Made by a program: the position numbers and the translations under genes. This document shows positions 33,889 through 42,464 of a stretch of DNA of 64,000 bases, one piece after another (positions within the stretch are counted from its first letter, which is position 1; the number at the start of each line of letters is the position of its first letter). The stretch is taken from positions 1 through 64,000 of the forward strand of contig CANKJK010000002.1 of NCBI GenBank assembly GCA_947482665.1, in the 5' to 3' direction. The notes beneath the pieces are model-generated. The model ran no database searches, was not told the origin of the DNA, and was given only the letters and a program-made list of their open reading frames with translations. The stretch comes from Acidobacteriota bacterium (GTDB taxonomy: Bacteria; Acidobacteriota; Vicinamibacteria; Vicinamibacterales; UBA2999).

Positions 33889-35463
33889 CTATGCGCTCTG
33901 CGCCACGGAGACCGGTCGGTTCGTGGGCGCGGGAACCTGGAGATCCGGCATCGGCCGGCCAGTGAAAAGCGGCTTGGCAGCGGAGGCCATCAACCGTGCC
34001 CATTTCTGGGAACGGTTCACGCGGGCGCTGTCGGTCGCAATCCCGGTGTTGGCGTACATCTGCCGATACAACTTGGAAATCAGCATGAAGGCCACGCGGG
34101 ACTTGATCGACTTCACGACGCTGGACCGCCGCCACACGGAGCCCCAGCTGTAGAACTCATCCCATGCGCCCTGCGCGCCCTCGCGGATCCGCTCCAGGCT
34201 CATCGACGGGTGCGGCGTGAAGAGCTTCGGCCGGCGCGACTCGGGAATCAGCCAGTGCGTCGTCACCGGCACGCCGTCGACCGAGGTGCCCTTCTTGTTC
34301 TCCGCCGAGGCCCACTTCTCGAAGTCGATGGTGCCAGGGAAGGGCGTGAGCAGCACGAACTGGGCAAAGGCCAGGTCCGCCCGCTCGGCCAGCGCCACCG
34401 TGGCGCGGAACGAGTCCGGCGTATCGCTCGGCAGCCCGAAGATGAAGGAGCCGAGCACGTGGACGCCGTGCCGGCGGAACGTCTTCAAGCGCGCGACCAG
34501 TTCCTCGCCGGCCAGGTTGAAGCCCTTGTAGACGTCCTTGAGGCCCGCTTCGCTGACCGACTCCACGCCGACCAACGCACCCAGGATCCGTGCGCGCTTC
34601 ATCGCGTCCAGGAAGGACGTGTCTTCGGCGGCTTCCATCGTGATCTGCGTGAAGCAGACCGTGTCCGACGGGAGCTGCGAGAGGCGCTCCATCAGCTCGA
34701 AGCGCTCGGCGCGCAGGGCCTCCAGTTCGTGCAGACGGGTCTTGTCGGACCGGCGCGCGGCCATCGCCAGGTCCTCGTAGGTCACCGGATAGAAGTTGTC
34801 GTCCGCGAGGGCAATGAAGCGGAAGCCCATGCGGCGCAGCTCGACGATCTCGGCAATCACGGCATCCACGCCGCGCTGACGCGGCTCCTGGCCGTCAGTC
34901 CGCCACACGGAGCAGAACGAGCAATGCTTCGGGCAGCCGCGCACCGTCTGCACCGAGGCCCACATGTAGCGGCCCTTCGGCATCAGGTCCCAGCGGGCCT
35001 GAGAGAACTCACCGGCCGGGATACGCCCGCCCTCGTAGACCCGCTGCGGGTTGCCCGCCAGGCAGTCGCGCACGACCTGCGACCACACCTGGTCGCCATC
35101 GCCCTTGACCACGGCGTGGGCGCCACCCACCTCGTGCATCTCCTCGGGGAAGAGCGTGGCGTGGATTCCGCCGTAGACCACCCAGGCACCGCGCTCACGG
35201 GCGGCTCGGCCGACTTCGTACCCGCGCAGGGCGTTCCCTGTGTGAATCCCGATGCCCACCACGTCGCCGGCGGCGATCGTGTTCAGGTCAATGTGCTCGA
35301 GCGTTTCGTCCACGATGATCGGATCGCCCCACGTCGTGCCGGTCGCCGCGGCCAGCACATAGAGCCAGCGCGGAGTAATCACCGCCACGCCGAACGCGCG
35401 GGCGCTGGGATTGACGAGGTGCACACGTGGAGCAGAGGCCGGGCGGAGGTCAGTGGAAGCCAA
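33889..35463 (-). CDS. B12-binding radical SAM protein
   Basis: The 524-residue protein has an N-terminal cobalamin-binding-like domain (about 10-130; GIGIHTGNALRG, YGGIHATLFPEEM, but no DxHxxG) followed by the radical SAM core with the cluster motif RGCPKHCSFC (C-x3-C-x2-C) near residue 180. GVESVSEAGLKDVYKG and SFIFGLPSDTP follow around 300-345. The C-terminal ~130 residues are unassigned. Class B radical SAM enzymes methylate or cyclise at unreactive carbons; the substrate is unknown. The start is TTG at 35463 with an upstream GAGGG, and no ATG gives a better N-terminus. It directly precedes dapC. Confidence 0.88.
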   Translation of the reverse strand: MASTDLRPASAPRVHLVNPSARAFGVAVITPRWLYVLAAATGTTWGDPIIVDETLEHIDLNTIAAGDVVGIGIHTGNALRGYEVGRAARERGAWVVYGGIHATLFPEEMHEVGGAHAVVKGDGDQVWSQVVRDCLAGNPQRVYEGGRIPAGEFSQARWDLMPKGRYMWASVQTVRGCPKHCSFCSVWRTDGQEPRQRGVDAVIAEIVELRRMGFRFIALADDNFYPVTYEDLAMAARRSDKTRLHELEALRAERFELMERLSQLPSDTVCFTQITMEAAEDTSFLDAMKRARILGALVGVESVSEAGLKDVYKGFNLAGEELVARLKTFRRHGVHVLGSFIFGLPSDTPDSFRATVALAERADLAFAQFVLLTPFPGTIDFEKWASAENKKGTSVDGVPVTTHWLIPESRRPKLFTPHPSMSLERIREGAQGAWDEFYSWGSVWRRSSVVKSIKSRVAFMLISKLYRQMYANTGIATDSARVNRSQKWARLMASAAKPLFTGRPMPDLQVPAPTNRPVSVAQSA

Positions 35464-35574
35464 TCGGTAGGAACCCTCGAGATATCGTGCGTGGACTGGC
35501 CCTCAGTATACCCGCCCAAGGAGCCATAGGCATCAGCTAGACTGAGGAACCTGACCTACAGTCACGGAGGACAC

Positions 35575-35991
35575 ATGGCGAGCTTGAAAGGCTCCAAGAC
35601 CGAGCAGAACCTGAAGGACGCGTTCGCGGGTGAATCCCAGGCGAACCGCCGCTATCTCTTCTTCGCCAAGCAGGCGGATATCGAAGGCTACCCGGAGGTG
35701 GCCGGCCTCTTCCGCGACACCGCGGAAGGCGAAACGGGACACGCCCACGGGCACTTGGAGTATCTGAAGAAGGTCGGAGACCCGGCGACGGGCATGCCCG
35801 TCACGGACGTGCCCCAGATGCTGGCGTCGGCCGTGGCCGGAGAGACGCACGAGTACACCGACATGTACCCCGGCATGGCCAAGGCCGCCCGGGAGGAAGG
35901 CTTCGCCGAGATCGCGGACTGGTTCGAGACGCTGGCCAAGGCCGAGCGGTCTCACGCCGGCAAGTTTCAGCGCGCGATCGACACGTTCTAA
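35575..35991 (+). CDS. Rubrerythrin-type diiron protein without rubredoxin domain
   Basis: The 138-residue protein is a four-helix bundle with the diiron ligands GESQAN (near 18), GETGHAHGH (near 52), GETHEY (near 93) and KAERSHAGK (near 126). Ordinary rubrerythrins carry a C-terminal rubredoxin; here the chain stops after the bundle, so an external electron donor is needed. Its role is peroxide reduction under low oxygen. A strong GGAGGACAC site lies before the ATG at 35575. The Fe-S protein and DUF3501 follow, and this triplet recurs as an operon in other bacteria. Confidence 0.92.
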   Translation: MASLKGSKTEQNLKDAFAGESQANRRYLFFAKQADIEGYPEVAGLFRDTAEGETGHAHGHLEYLKKVGDPATGMPVTDVPQMLASAVAGETHEYTDMYPGMAKAAREEGFAEIADWFETLAKAERSHAGKFQRAIDTF

Positions 35992-35999
35992 CAGTGTGG

Positions 36000-36029
36000 A
36001 GGGGCCGGTTGCCCATGGCGCCGGCCCCT
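36000..36029 (+). terminator. Hairpin between rubrerythrin and the Fe-S protein gene
   Basis: A 9-bp stem AGGGGCCGG/CCGGCCCCT with a 12-base loop lies 8 bases after the rubrerythrin stop. Only TTCCCT follows, so it is more likely an attenuator or 3'-end stabiliser that raises the rubrerythrin-to-downstream ratio than a full terminator. Confidence 0.5.
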
Positions 36030-36045
36030 TCCCTGTGGACCCACC

Positions 36046-37416
36046 ATGGGCGACCTCCTGCCTGAAATCCGGTACACGCCGACCAGCGGCCTGACCTACA
36101 ACCCGAACGATCCGACCTACTGGGATCGCGCTGCGTTGCAGCCCGAACTGGATCGCGCGTTTGATCTCTGCAACGGCTGCCGGCTCTGCTTCAAGTACTG
36201 CGAATCCTTCCCGATCCTCTTTACCGCCGTTGAGGAAGCCGGCGACGTCCGCCGCCTGCCGGCCCGGCTCACGGACCAGGTGATTGATGCCTGCTTCCAG
36301 TGCAAGCAGTGCTACACACAGTGTCCCTATACCGAGGCTGAAGGCCACGAGTTCAAGCTGGACGTGCCGCGCCTGCTGCTGCGCGCCAATGCCATCCGGC
36401 GGCGCGAGTCGGGCGTGCCCCTCCGCGAACGCCTCCTCGCCAATCCCGACCTGCTGGGCCGCGTGGGCACGACGCTGCCGATGTTGGCCAACGCCACCAA
36501 CCGCAGCCGCGCACATCGGGTCCTGATGGAACATGCGGCGGGGATCCATCGGGACGCGGCGCTGCCGCCGTTCGCCTCGGAGACCTTCTCCGCCTGGGTG
36601 CGCAAGACCCAGGGCGGCGACGTGACACCGGACGGCACCCACAAGGTCGTGCTGCACCCGACCTGCTACGTGCAGTGGAACAAGCCCGAGATCGGGCAGG
36701 CCGCGCACCGCGTGCTGCGCCACAACGAGTGCCAGGTGGCGACCCCGGGCCTCGGCTGCTGCGGCATGCCCGCGCTCGACAGCGGTGACGTGGCGCAGGC
36801 ACAGAAGGCCGCCGAGGCCACCGTGACGGCGCTGGCGCCGTGGGTGGACCGCGGCTACGCCGTCGCCGTCGTCAATCCCACCTGCAGCCTGATGCTGCGG
36901 CAGGAATATCCCGAGTTGCTGAACGACCCGGCGAACCCCACGCTCCACACCCAGGCGCTCCTGGTGGCCGCCGCCACGCGCGACCTCGGGGAATATCTCC
37001 ACCAGCAGCGGCAGGCCGGACACTTCCGCGAGGACTTCCAGTCCACGCCAGCCGGCACCGTCGCGTACCACGCGCCGTGCCACCTCCGCGCCCAGAACAT
37101 CGGCTTTCGCGGGCGCGACCTGATGCGGCGCATTCCCGGCGTCACGCCACAACTGGTCGCCGAGTGCTGCGGGCACGACGGCACCTGGGCGCTCAAGACC
37201 GAGCATCACACCGCCTCCCTCGAGAATGGCCGGCGCGCCTTTGAGGGGATGGCCGAAGCCGACGCGACCGTCTGGACCACCGAGTGCCCGCTGGCCGGGC
37301 TCCAGTTCCAGCAGGCCTGCGGACGTGAGCCTCTCCACCCGATTGAAGTGCTCGACCGCGCCTATCGTGCCGACGGCTTCCCCACTCCGGTTCCGACCAG
37401 GGAGCGCAACCCATGA
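36046..37416 (+). CDS. Heterodisulfide-reductase/GlpC-like Fe-S protein
   Basis: The 456-residue protein has two 4Fe-4S motifs, CNGCRLCFKYC (near residue 42) and CFQCKQCYTQCP (near 83), and two CCG domains, GCCGMPALDSG near 243 and ECCGHDGTW near 375, as in GlpC and HdrB/D-type subunits. CCG domains bind non-cubane Fe-S clusters. It probably carries electrons to the rubrerythrin next to it, which lacks rubredoxin. The DUF3501 gene starts inside its stop codon (37413-37416), so they are coupled. There is no membrane span. Confidence 0.9.
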   Translation: MGDLLPEIRYTPTSGLTYNPNDPTYWDRAALQPELDRAFDLCNGCRLCFKYCESFPILFTAVEEAGDVRRLPARLTDQVIDACFQCKQCYTQCPYTEAEGHEFKLDVPRLLLRANAIRRRESGVPLRERLLANPDLLGRVGTTLPMLANATNRSRAHRVLMEHAAGIHRDAALPPFASETFSAWVRKTQGGDVTPDGTHKVVLHPTCYVQWNKPEIGQAAHRVLRHNECQVATPGLGCCGMPALDSGDVAQAQKAAEATVTALAPWVDRGYAVAVVNPTCSLMLRQEYPELLNDPANPTLHTQALLVAAATRDLGEYLHQQRQAGHFREDFQSTPAGTVAYHAPCHLRAQNIGFRGRDLMRRIPGVTPQLVAECCGHDGTWALKTEHHTASLENGRRAFEGMAEADATVWTTECPLAGLQFQQACGREPLHPIEVLDRAYRADGFPTPVPTRERNP

Positions 37417-37997
37417 CCCCGCTGACGCCCGCCGACATCCTCGACAAGGTGGCCTACGAGGCCGCGCGGCCCGACATCCGCCGGCGGATCATGCTAGAGA
37501 AGGGACGCCGCCGCGTGCTCGTCGGCGACCACTGCTCGGTCCACTTCGAGAGCCGCGAGACGCTGCGCTATCAGGTGCAGGAGATGCTGCGCACCGAGGA
37601 CAGCTGGTCGCGACCCGGCGCGCTTGAGGACGAACTGCAGGCCTACAATCCGCTCATCCCCGGTCCCGGCGAACTCTCGGCCACGCTGATGCTGGAGTAT
37701 GAGACACCGGCCGAGCGCGCCGTGGCCCTGCCCCGCTTCGTCGGCCTGGATCAGCACGTCTGGCTGCAGATTGGCCAGACCTCACCCGTGCTGGCCACCT
37801 TCGACCGGGGCCAGATCGACGCAGGCGCGGTCTCGTCCGTCCAGTATCTGAAGTTTGCGCTGGCGCCGGCGCAGGTGGCGCTTCTCGCCGCCGAGGGCAC
37901 GGTGGCGCGACTCATCATCGACCACCCCGCCTATCAGTCGCAGGCCGTTCTCGGCGAAGAGACCCGCAGGGCCATCGCCCACGACCCTCACGAGTAG
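37413..37997 (+). CDS. DUF3501 family protein
   Basis: This 194-residue protein has no known enzyme motif. It starts with a DUF3501 N-terminus (ADILDKVAYEAARPDIRRR) and has VGDHCSVHFESRETLRYQVQEML around residue 40, a very charged helix, and LPRFVGLDQHVWLQ near 110. The family has no defined function but commonly sits next to rubrerythrin and the GlpC-like protein, so it likely belongs to the same peroxide defence or redox module. Its ATG overlaps the upstream TGA by 4 bases. Confidence 0.88.
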   Translation: MTPLTPADILDKVAYEAARPDIRRRIMLEKGRRRVLVGDHCSVHFESRETLRYQVQEMLRTEDSWSRPGALEDELQAYNPLIPGPGELSATLMLEYETPAERAVALPRFVGLDQHVWLQIGQTSPVLATFDRGQIDAGAVSSVQYLKFALAPAQVALLAAEGTVARLIIDHPAYQSQAVLGEETRRAIAHDPHE

Positions 37998-38065
37998 CCG
38001 ACTCCGCGCCAGGGTCAGGTGCGGCCGTCGCCAGCGCCGCGAGCGGAACCAGCGGGCACGGCTGG

Positions 38066-38494
38066 TTACCGCTTGGCCAGCAGGTCGCGGATTTCAGCCA
38101 GCAGCGTGACTTCGGCTGAGGGCGCTGGTGGAGCGGCGGGGGCCGCGGCTTCCCGCTTCTTCGCCGCGTTCATCGCCTTGACGACCACAAAGAGCGACGC
38201 GGCCACGATGAGGAAGTTGACGGCCGTGTTGATGAGCGTCCCGTAGGCGACCACCACTGCGCCTGCCTTACGGGCCGCATCAAGCGACGCGTACGGAGCC
38301 GCCTGCGTGCCCTCGCGCAGCAGCACGTACATGTTTGAGAAATCGACGCCGCCGGTGAGGATACCGATGATGGGCATCATGATGTCGCCCACGAAACTGT
38401 TGACGATGGCGCCAAAAGCGCCGCCGATGATGACACCCACGGCGAGGTCAACAACGTTGCCCCGCATAGCGAACTGCTTGAACTCGTTAAACAT
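38066..38494 (-). CDS. mscL: Large-conductance mechanosensitive channel
   Basis: The 142-residue protein has the MscL N-terminus [20 protein letters not shown] (residues 2-21), TM1 to about 40, the periplasmic loop, TM2 (about 85-110) and a C-terminal coiled helix ending [14 protein letters not shown] precedes the ATG at 38494 by 7 bases. The pore opens at near-lytic membrane tension to release osmolytes. It has its own unit: a strong hairpin (38516-38539) separates it from the DUF1552 gene upstream. A longer reading frame begins 15 codons upstream but has no site. Confidence 0.97.
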   Translation of the reverse strand: MFNEFKQFAMRGNVVDLAVGVIIGGAFGAIVNSFVGDIMMPIIGILTGGVDFSNMYVLLREGTQAAPYASLDAARKAGAVVVAYGTLINTAVNFLIVAASLFVVVKAMNAAKKREAAAPAAPPAPSAEVTLLAEIRDLLAKR

Positions 38495-38515
38495 AAGACG
38501 CTCCTGAAGACAACA

Positions 38516-38539
38516 GTGGCGGCACCCCGGTGCCGCCAC
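38516..38539 (-). terminator. Hairpin ending the DUF1592-DUF1552 transcript
   Basis: A perfect 11-bp stem GTGGCGGCACC/GGTGCCGCCAC with a 2-base spacer lies 44 bases after the DUF1552 stop and before mscL. On the minus strand it is followed by the T-rich TGTTGTCTTC. It probably isolates mscL from the upstream operon. Confidence 0.7.
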
Positions 38540-38582
38540 CCATGATCGTAATCTGCGCCGATGGCCGCGCGCGGCGGCGAGC

Positions 38583-39932
38583 CTAGGCCAGCACCGTGAG
38601 TTTCCCGCTGCTGTCCCCGAACTTCTCCATCCGCACGCCGAACTTCTCCATCAGCGCCAGATGCAGGTTGGCCAGCGGCGTCGCCGCCGGGAACTTCACG
38701 TGCCGGCTCGTCGGAATCCCGAGCTTCTTCCCGCCCACGATGAGCGTCGGGAGGTTTCCCGGCCAGTGCAGGTTCGAGTCGCTCATACCCGACCCGTAGA
38801 GCATCACCGTGTGGTCCAGGAGCGACCCGTCGCCGTCCGGTGTCGCCCGCATCCGATCCAGGAAGTACGAGTACAGCTTCATGTGGAAGGTGTTCAGCTT
38901 GGCCTGCTTGCTCGTCTTCTCCGGGTCGTTCTGGTGGTGCGACAGCGGATGGTTCCCTTCGGTAATCCCGATTTCGGGATAGGACCGCCCCGACAGCTCC
39001 CGGGACAACATGAACGTCGACACCCGCGTCAGGTCGGTCTGATAGGCCAGCAGCAGCAGGTCGAACATCAGCTTCGCATGCTCCTCGTAGGAGGCTGGCA
39101 CACCCGCCGGCTGCTCGACGACGGGCAGTTCACGCGTGCTCTGCTCTTCCGCCTTCTGGATGCGCCGCTCGACCGCCCTCAGCGAGTCCAGGTATTCCGC
39201 CACCTTCGTCCGGTCGCGAGCGCCGAGCTTCTTGTCCATCCGGGCGAGATCCGCGCCCACCGAATCCAGCAGGCTGGCGTTATCCCGGATCCGCGCCAGA
39301 CGCGCCTTCGTATCGGTGCTATCGGCATCGCCAAACAGCGTTTCGAAGACGGCTCGCGGGTTCAGCTCCGTCGGCAGCGGGGTCGTCGGCGTGCGCCACG
39401 CGAGCGTGGACGTGTAGGCGCAGGTGTAGGAGTAGTCGCAGGACCCGACGACATCGCCGGCCTCCAGCGTCAGCTCCAGTGAGCTGAGCTGCGTGTCGCC
39501 GCCAATGGTCTTTGCAATGAGCTGGTCGACGGAGGTCCCGACGCGGAAGTCCGGTCCGTCCGTCCGCTTGGCGCGAACGCCGGTCAGCCAGGTCGACTGG
39601 GAGCGCGAGTGAATCCCGCCGGAGTCACCGGGGCGGTTCTGGGCTTCCTCGTCATCGAGTCCCGTCAGCACGAGCAGCTGATCTTTGTGCGCCGAGAGCG
39701 GGGACAGAATCGGCGGCAGGTCGAACGCGCTCCCTTCGGACGCGGGGGTCCACTGGGGCATCTGTACCCCCATGGCCACATAGAAGGCGCCGAACCGCAT
39801 GACGGGCGCCGCCGCGGTGCGCACCGTCGGCACGAGGGCTGGAATCATGGAATCGAGCAGCGGCAGCGCGACGGCCGCGCCGGCGCCGCGCAGCACCGTG
39901 CGACGTGAGAGATGGGCTCCAGTGACGATCAT
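38583..39932 (-). CDS. DUF1552 domain-containing exported protein
   Basis: The 449-residue protein begins with a Tat-type signal ([19 protein letters not shown] near residue 9). The rest matches DUF1552, a family with an alkaline-phosphatase-like/sulfatase-like fold: [15 protein letters not shown] near 48, [10 protein letters not shown] near 108, [17 protein letters not shown] near 330 (His-rich, possible metal ligands) and [19 protein letters not shown] near 385. Its ATG overlaps the stop of the DUF1592 cytochrome gene (39929-39932), so both are coupled. The pair is common in Acidobacteriota and Planctomycetota, where the substrate is unproven. Confidence 0.9.
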   Translation of the reverse strand: MIVTGAHLSRRTVLRGAGAAVALPLLDSMIPALVPTVRTAAAPVMRFGAFYVAMGVQMPQWTPASEGSAFDLPPILSPLSAHKDQLLVLTGLDDEEAQNRPGDSGGIHSRSQSTWLTGVRAKRTDGPDFRVGTSVDQLIAKTIGGDTQLSSLELTLEAGDVVGSCDYSYTCAYTSTLAWRTPTTPLPTELNPRAVFETLFGDADSTDTKARLARIRDNASLLDSVGADLARMDKKLGARDRTKVAEYLDSLRAVERRIQKAEEQSTRELPVVEQPAGVPASYEEHAKLMFDLLLLAYQTDLTRVSTFMLSRELSGRSYPEIGITEGNHPLSHHQNDPEKTSKQAKLNTFHMKLYSYFLDRMRATPDGDGSLLDHTVMLYGSGMSDSNLHWPGNLPTLIVGGKKLGIPTSRHVKFPAATPLANLHLALMEKFGVRMEKFGDSSGKLTVLA

Positions 39933-42385
39933 GATTCGGCTCTCCTCATCTGAAAGGGCACGCTCTTGACGATACCGCTGATGAGCGCGGACCAGCGGTA
40001 GTTTCCCGGTGCGGCATCCCGGACGATCTTCCGGACGGCCGGCATGTCGTAGTACTCGGCGCCGCGGCCCAGCGCGTAGGTCATCAGCTTCTGGGTCAGA
40101 GTGATGGCGAAGGTGTCCTTCTGCTCCAGCAGCGCCGACCGGAATCCGGACGGACCTTTGAACGTGAAGCCGCTGGGCATGGTGCCGGACGGATCGATGG
40201 GCGTGACACCGTCGCCTTCGGTGGCGCGGAACTGGCCCACGGCGTCAAAGTTCTCCAGCGAGAACCCGAGCGGGTCGAGCATGGAGTGGCAGGCCGCGCA
40301 CACCGGGTTCTTCCGGTGGACTTCCATCTTGGCGCGCATCGAGCTCGGAGCCTGGCCCCTCTCGTCGTCCTTCAACTGCGGCACATTCGGCGGCGGCTCC
40401 GGCGGCGGCGTGCCGAGCAGGTTCTCCAGCATCCACTTCGCCCGCACGACCGGCGACGTCCTGTTCGGATACGCCGTCACCGTGAGAATGCTCGCCTGAC
40501 CCAGCAGACCCGCACGCGGGCCCTCAGGCAGGGTCACGCGACGAAAGTCGGACCCGAGGACGTTTGGCAATCCGTAGTGGCGCGCCAGCCGCTCATTGAC
40601 AAACGTGTAGTTCGCCGTCAGCAGCTCCGCCACGCTGTGGTCCTCGCGGACCTGGCTCTGAATGAAGAGCGCCGTCTCGCGCTGCATCGCGGCGCGCAGC
40701 GTGTCATCGAAGCCGGGAAAGATGTCGGTGTTCGGCTTGACGGTGGCCATGTTGCGCAGCCAGAGCCACTGGCCGAAGAAGTTCTCGAGCATCGCGTCGG
40801 ACTTCGCGTCGGCCAGCATGCGGCGCACCTGCTGATCCAGCACGGCGGGGGTGCTCAGGCGCCCCTTCACCGCGAGGTCAATCAGTGTGTCGTCGGGAAT
40901 ACTGCTCCACAGGAAGAAGGAGAGGCGGGAGGCCAGGTCGAGGTCGCTCACCCGGTACGAGCCGCCAGTCGAGGGCCCTTCTTCAGAGCGGAAGAGAAAC
41001 TGCGGAGCCACCAGCACGCGCTCCAGCGCGAATTCAACCCCGGGTTCGAACCCGCCCTTCTCATACCCCTTCCGGTAGAAGCCCTGGAGTGTCGCCAGTT
41101 CCTCCGCCGTCGGCGGGCGCCGGTACGCGCGTCGCGCCACCGTGGTCAGGACCCGAGTGGCGCATGCCTCCTCGCTCAACGCACCGCCAGGGCGGCAGAC
41201 GAGCAGGCGCTTCCGGCTCGGCGTGTCCTGTGGGAGCTGCCCGGAGAACGGGCCTTGAATCTCCAGGAAGCTCAAGCCCATCTCGAACTTCCCTGTTTCC
41301 TGCGAAGGATTCGTAAACCACCAGTAGCTGCTGCTCGACTGCGGCAGACGGCTGGGACCGACGCCCTCGGTCGCCGCGGCGATCTTCCTGGCGAAGGCCA
41401 CACTGATCTCGTGCGTCCCGGCCTTGATCGGCACACGGACCACCAGTGGGTCAAGGCCCTCCTCCGCGCCGCCGTAGCGATCATTCGGGTTGGTCTTGAC
41501 GACCTTCGGCACGACGACCGATGTCACGCGCTCGCCGTCGACACGGAAGTCGATTTGGTTGTCCTCGTTCCGGCCCCGCACGTCGACGCGGCGCTGGTTG
41601 TAGCTCATGTGGAAGTCCACGCGGAACAGGTACTCACCGTCCAGCGGGAAGTGGTGCTGCACGGTCGTGCCCCCGCGGCTGCCGAACGACTGCGCCTCGC
41701 TCTCGCGGTCCTCCTGCAGCAGCATCCGGGAGATGTTGTAGCGCTTCAGATCCGTGCGAATCGCGGGGTCGCCCATGGCGGCGCGGCCGATCCGGTGCGC
41801 GGCGCTGATGTAGCGGTCGAGCAGGCCGGGCGACATGGTCAGCACATCGGCCACGTTGTCGAACCCGAAGCCGGACGTATCCGGCGGCAGCAGCGTCGCG
41901 GCGTCAACCGGCAGCGCGAGCAGGTCGCGCACCGCATTGGCATACTCCGTCCGGTTCAGACGGTGCAGCATGGGCCGGCCGGGATTGGGTGAGGCGGCGG
42001 CCACTTCATCGAGGCCACGCTCGAGCGACCCGATAAGCGCGCGCGAACGCTCGGCCTCGGGACGGGGCCGGCCAGCCGGCGGCATGGTCCCACCGCGCAG
42101 CTTTCTGACGACCTTCTCCCAGAATGCGGGTTCATCCGCGAGCTTCGCGGTGTCGTGCCCTTCGAGCACGAGTCCGCCGGTCTTCAACCTGGCGTTGTGA
42201 CACGTGACGCAGTACTGCGTCACCAGGGCCTGCGATTCGGCGGGCGCCATCACCGGCGCGGACGACGCGGCGGCGGGCTGCTGTCCGCGTGCCTCGCGAC
42301 GGGCTGGTGGAGCCGCCGCTTCCGAGAATGCCGCGAGAAAGAGCCACATCGCGCCGACGACGCCGATGAGCCAAGGCTTCCGCAT
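39929..42385 (-). CDS. Cytochrome-like DUF1587/1592/1595/1588/1585 protein
   Basis: The 818-residue protein has a signal peptide (about 1-23), a heme c motif CVTCH near residue 59, then a planctomycete-type multi-domain chain: DUF1587 (LHRLNRTEYANAVRDLLAL near 142), DUF1595 near 420, DUF1592 (SDLDLASRLSFFLWSSIPDD near 480), DUF1588 (RAGLLGQASILTVTAYPNR near 625) and DUF1585 at the C-terminus (ACHSMLDPLGFSLENF near 700). It is a putative periplasmic oxidoreductase working with its DUF1552 partner downstream. The ankyrin gene is divergent with a 79-base shared upstream region. Confidence 0.92.
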   Translation of the reverse strand: MRKPWLIGVVGAMWLFLAAFSEAAAPPARREARGQQPAAASSAPVMAPAESQALVTQYCVTCHNARLKTGGLVLEGHDTAKLADEPAFWEKVVRKLRGGTMPPAGRPRPEAERSRALIGSLERGLDEVAAASPNPGRPMLHRLNRTEYANAVRDLLALPVDAATLLPPDTSGFGFDNVADVLTMSPGLLDRYISAAHRIGRAAMGDPAIRTDLKRYNISRMLLQEDRESEAQSFGSRGGTTVQHHFPLDGEYLFRVDFHMSYNQRRVDVRGRNEDNQIDFRVDGERVTSVVVPKVVKTNPNDRYGGAEEGLDPLVVRVPIKAGTHEISVAFARKIAAATEGVGPSRLPQSSSSYWWFTNPSQETGKFEMGLSFLEIQGPFSGQLPQDTPSRKRLLVCRPGGALSEEACATRVLTTVARRAYRRPPTAEELATLQGFYRKGYEKGGFEPGVEFALERVLVAPQFLFRSEEGPSTGGSYRVSDLDLASRLSFFLWSSIPDDTLIDLAVKGRLSTPAVLDQQVRRMLADAKSDAMLENFFGQWLWLRNMATVKPNTDIFPGFDDTLRAAMQRETALFIQSQVREDHSVAELLTANYTFVNERLARHYGLPNVLGSDFRRVTLPEGPRAGLLGQASILTVTAYPNRTSPVVRAKWMLENLLGTPPPEPPPNVPQLKDDERGQAPSSMRAKMEVHRKNPVCAACHSMLDPLGFSLENFDAVGQFRATEGDGVTPIDPSGTMPSGFTFKGPSGFRSALLEQKDTFAITLTQKLMTYALGRGAEYYDMPAVRKIVRDAAPGNYRWSALISGIVKSVPFQMRRAES

Positions 42386-42464
42386 GTCAGGGCCTCCGGT
42401 CTTGCCGTTCGTGAGAATCGCGCTATTCTAGCCGCCTTCAACGCATCTCGATGAGGTGAAGTCC

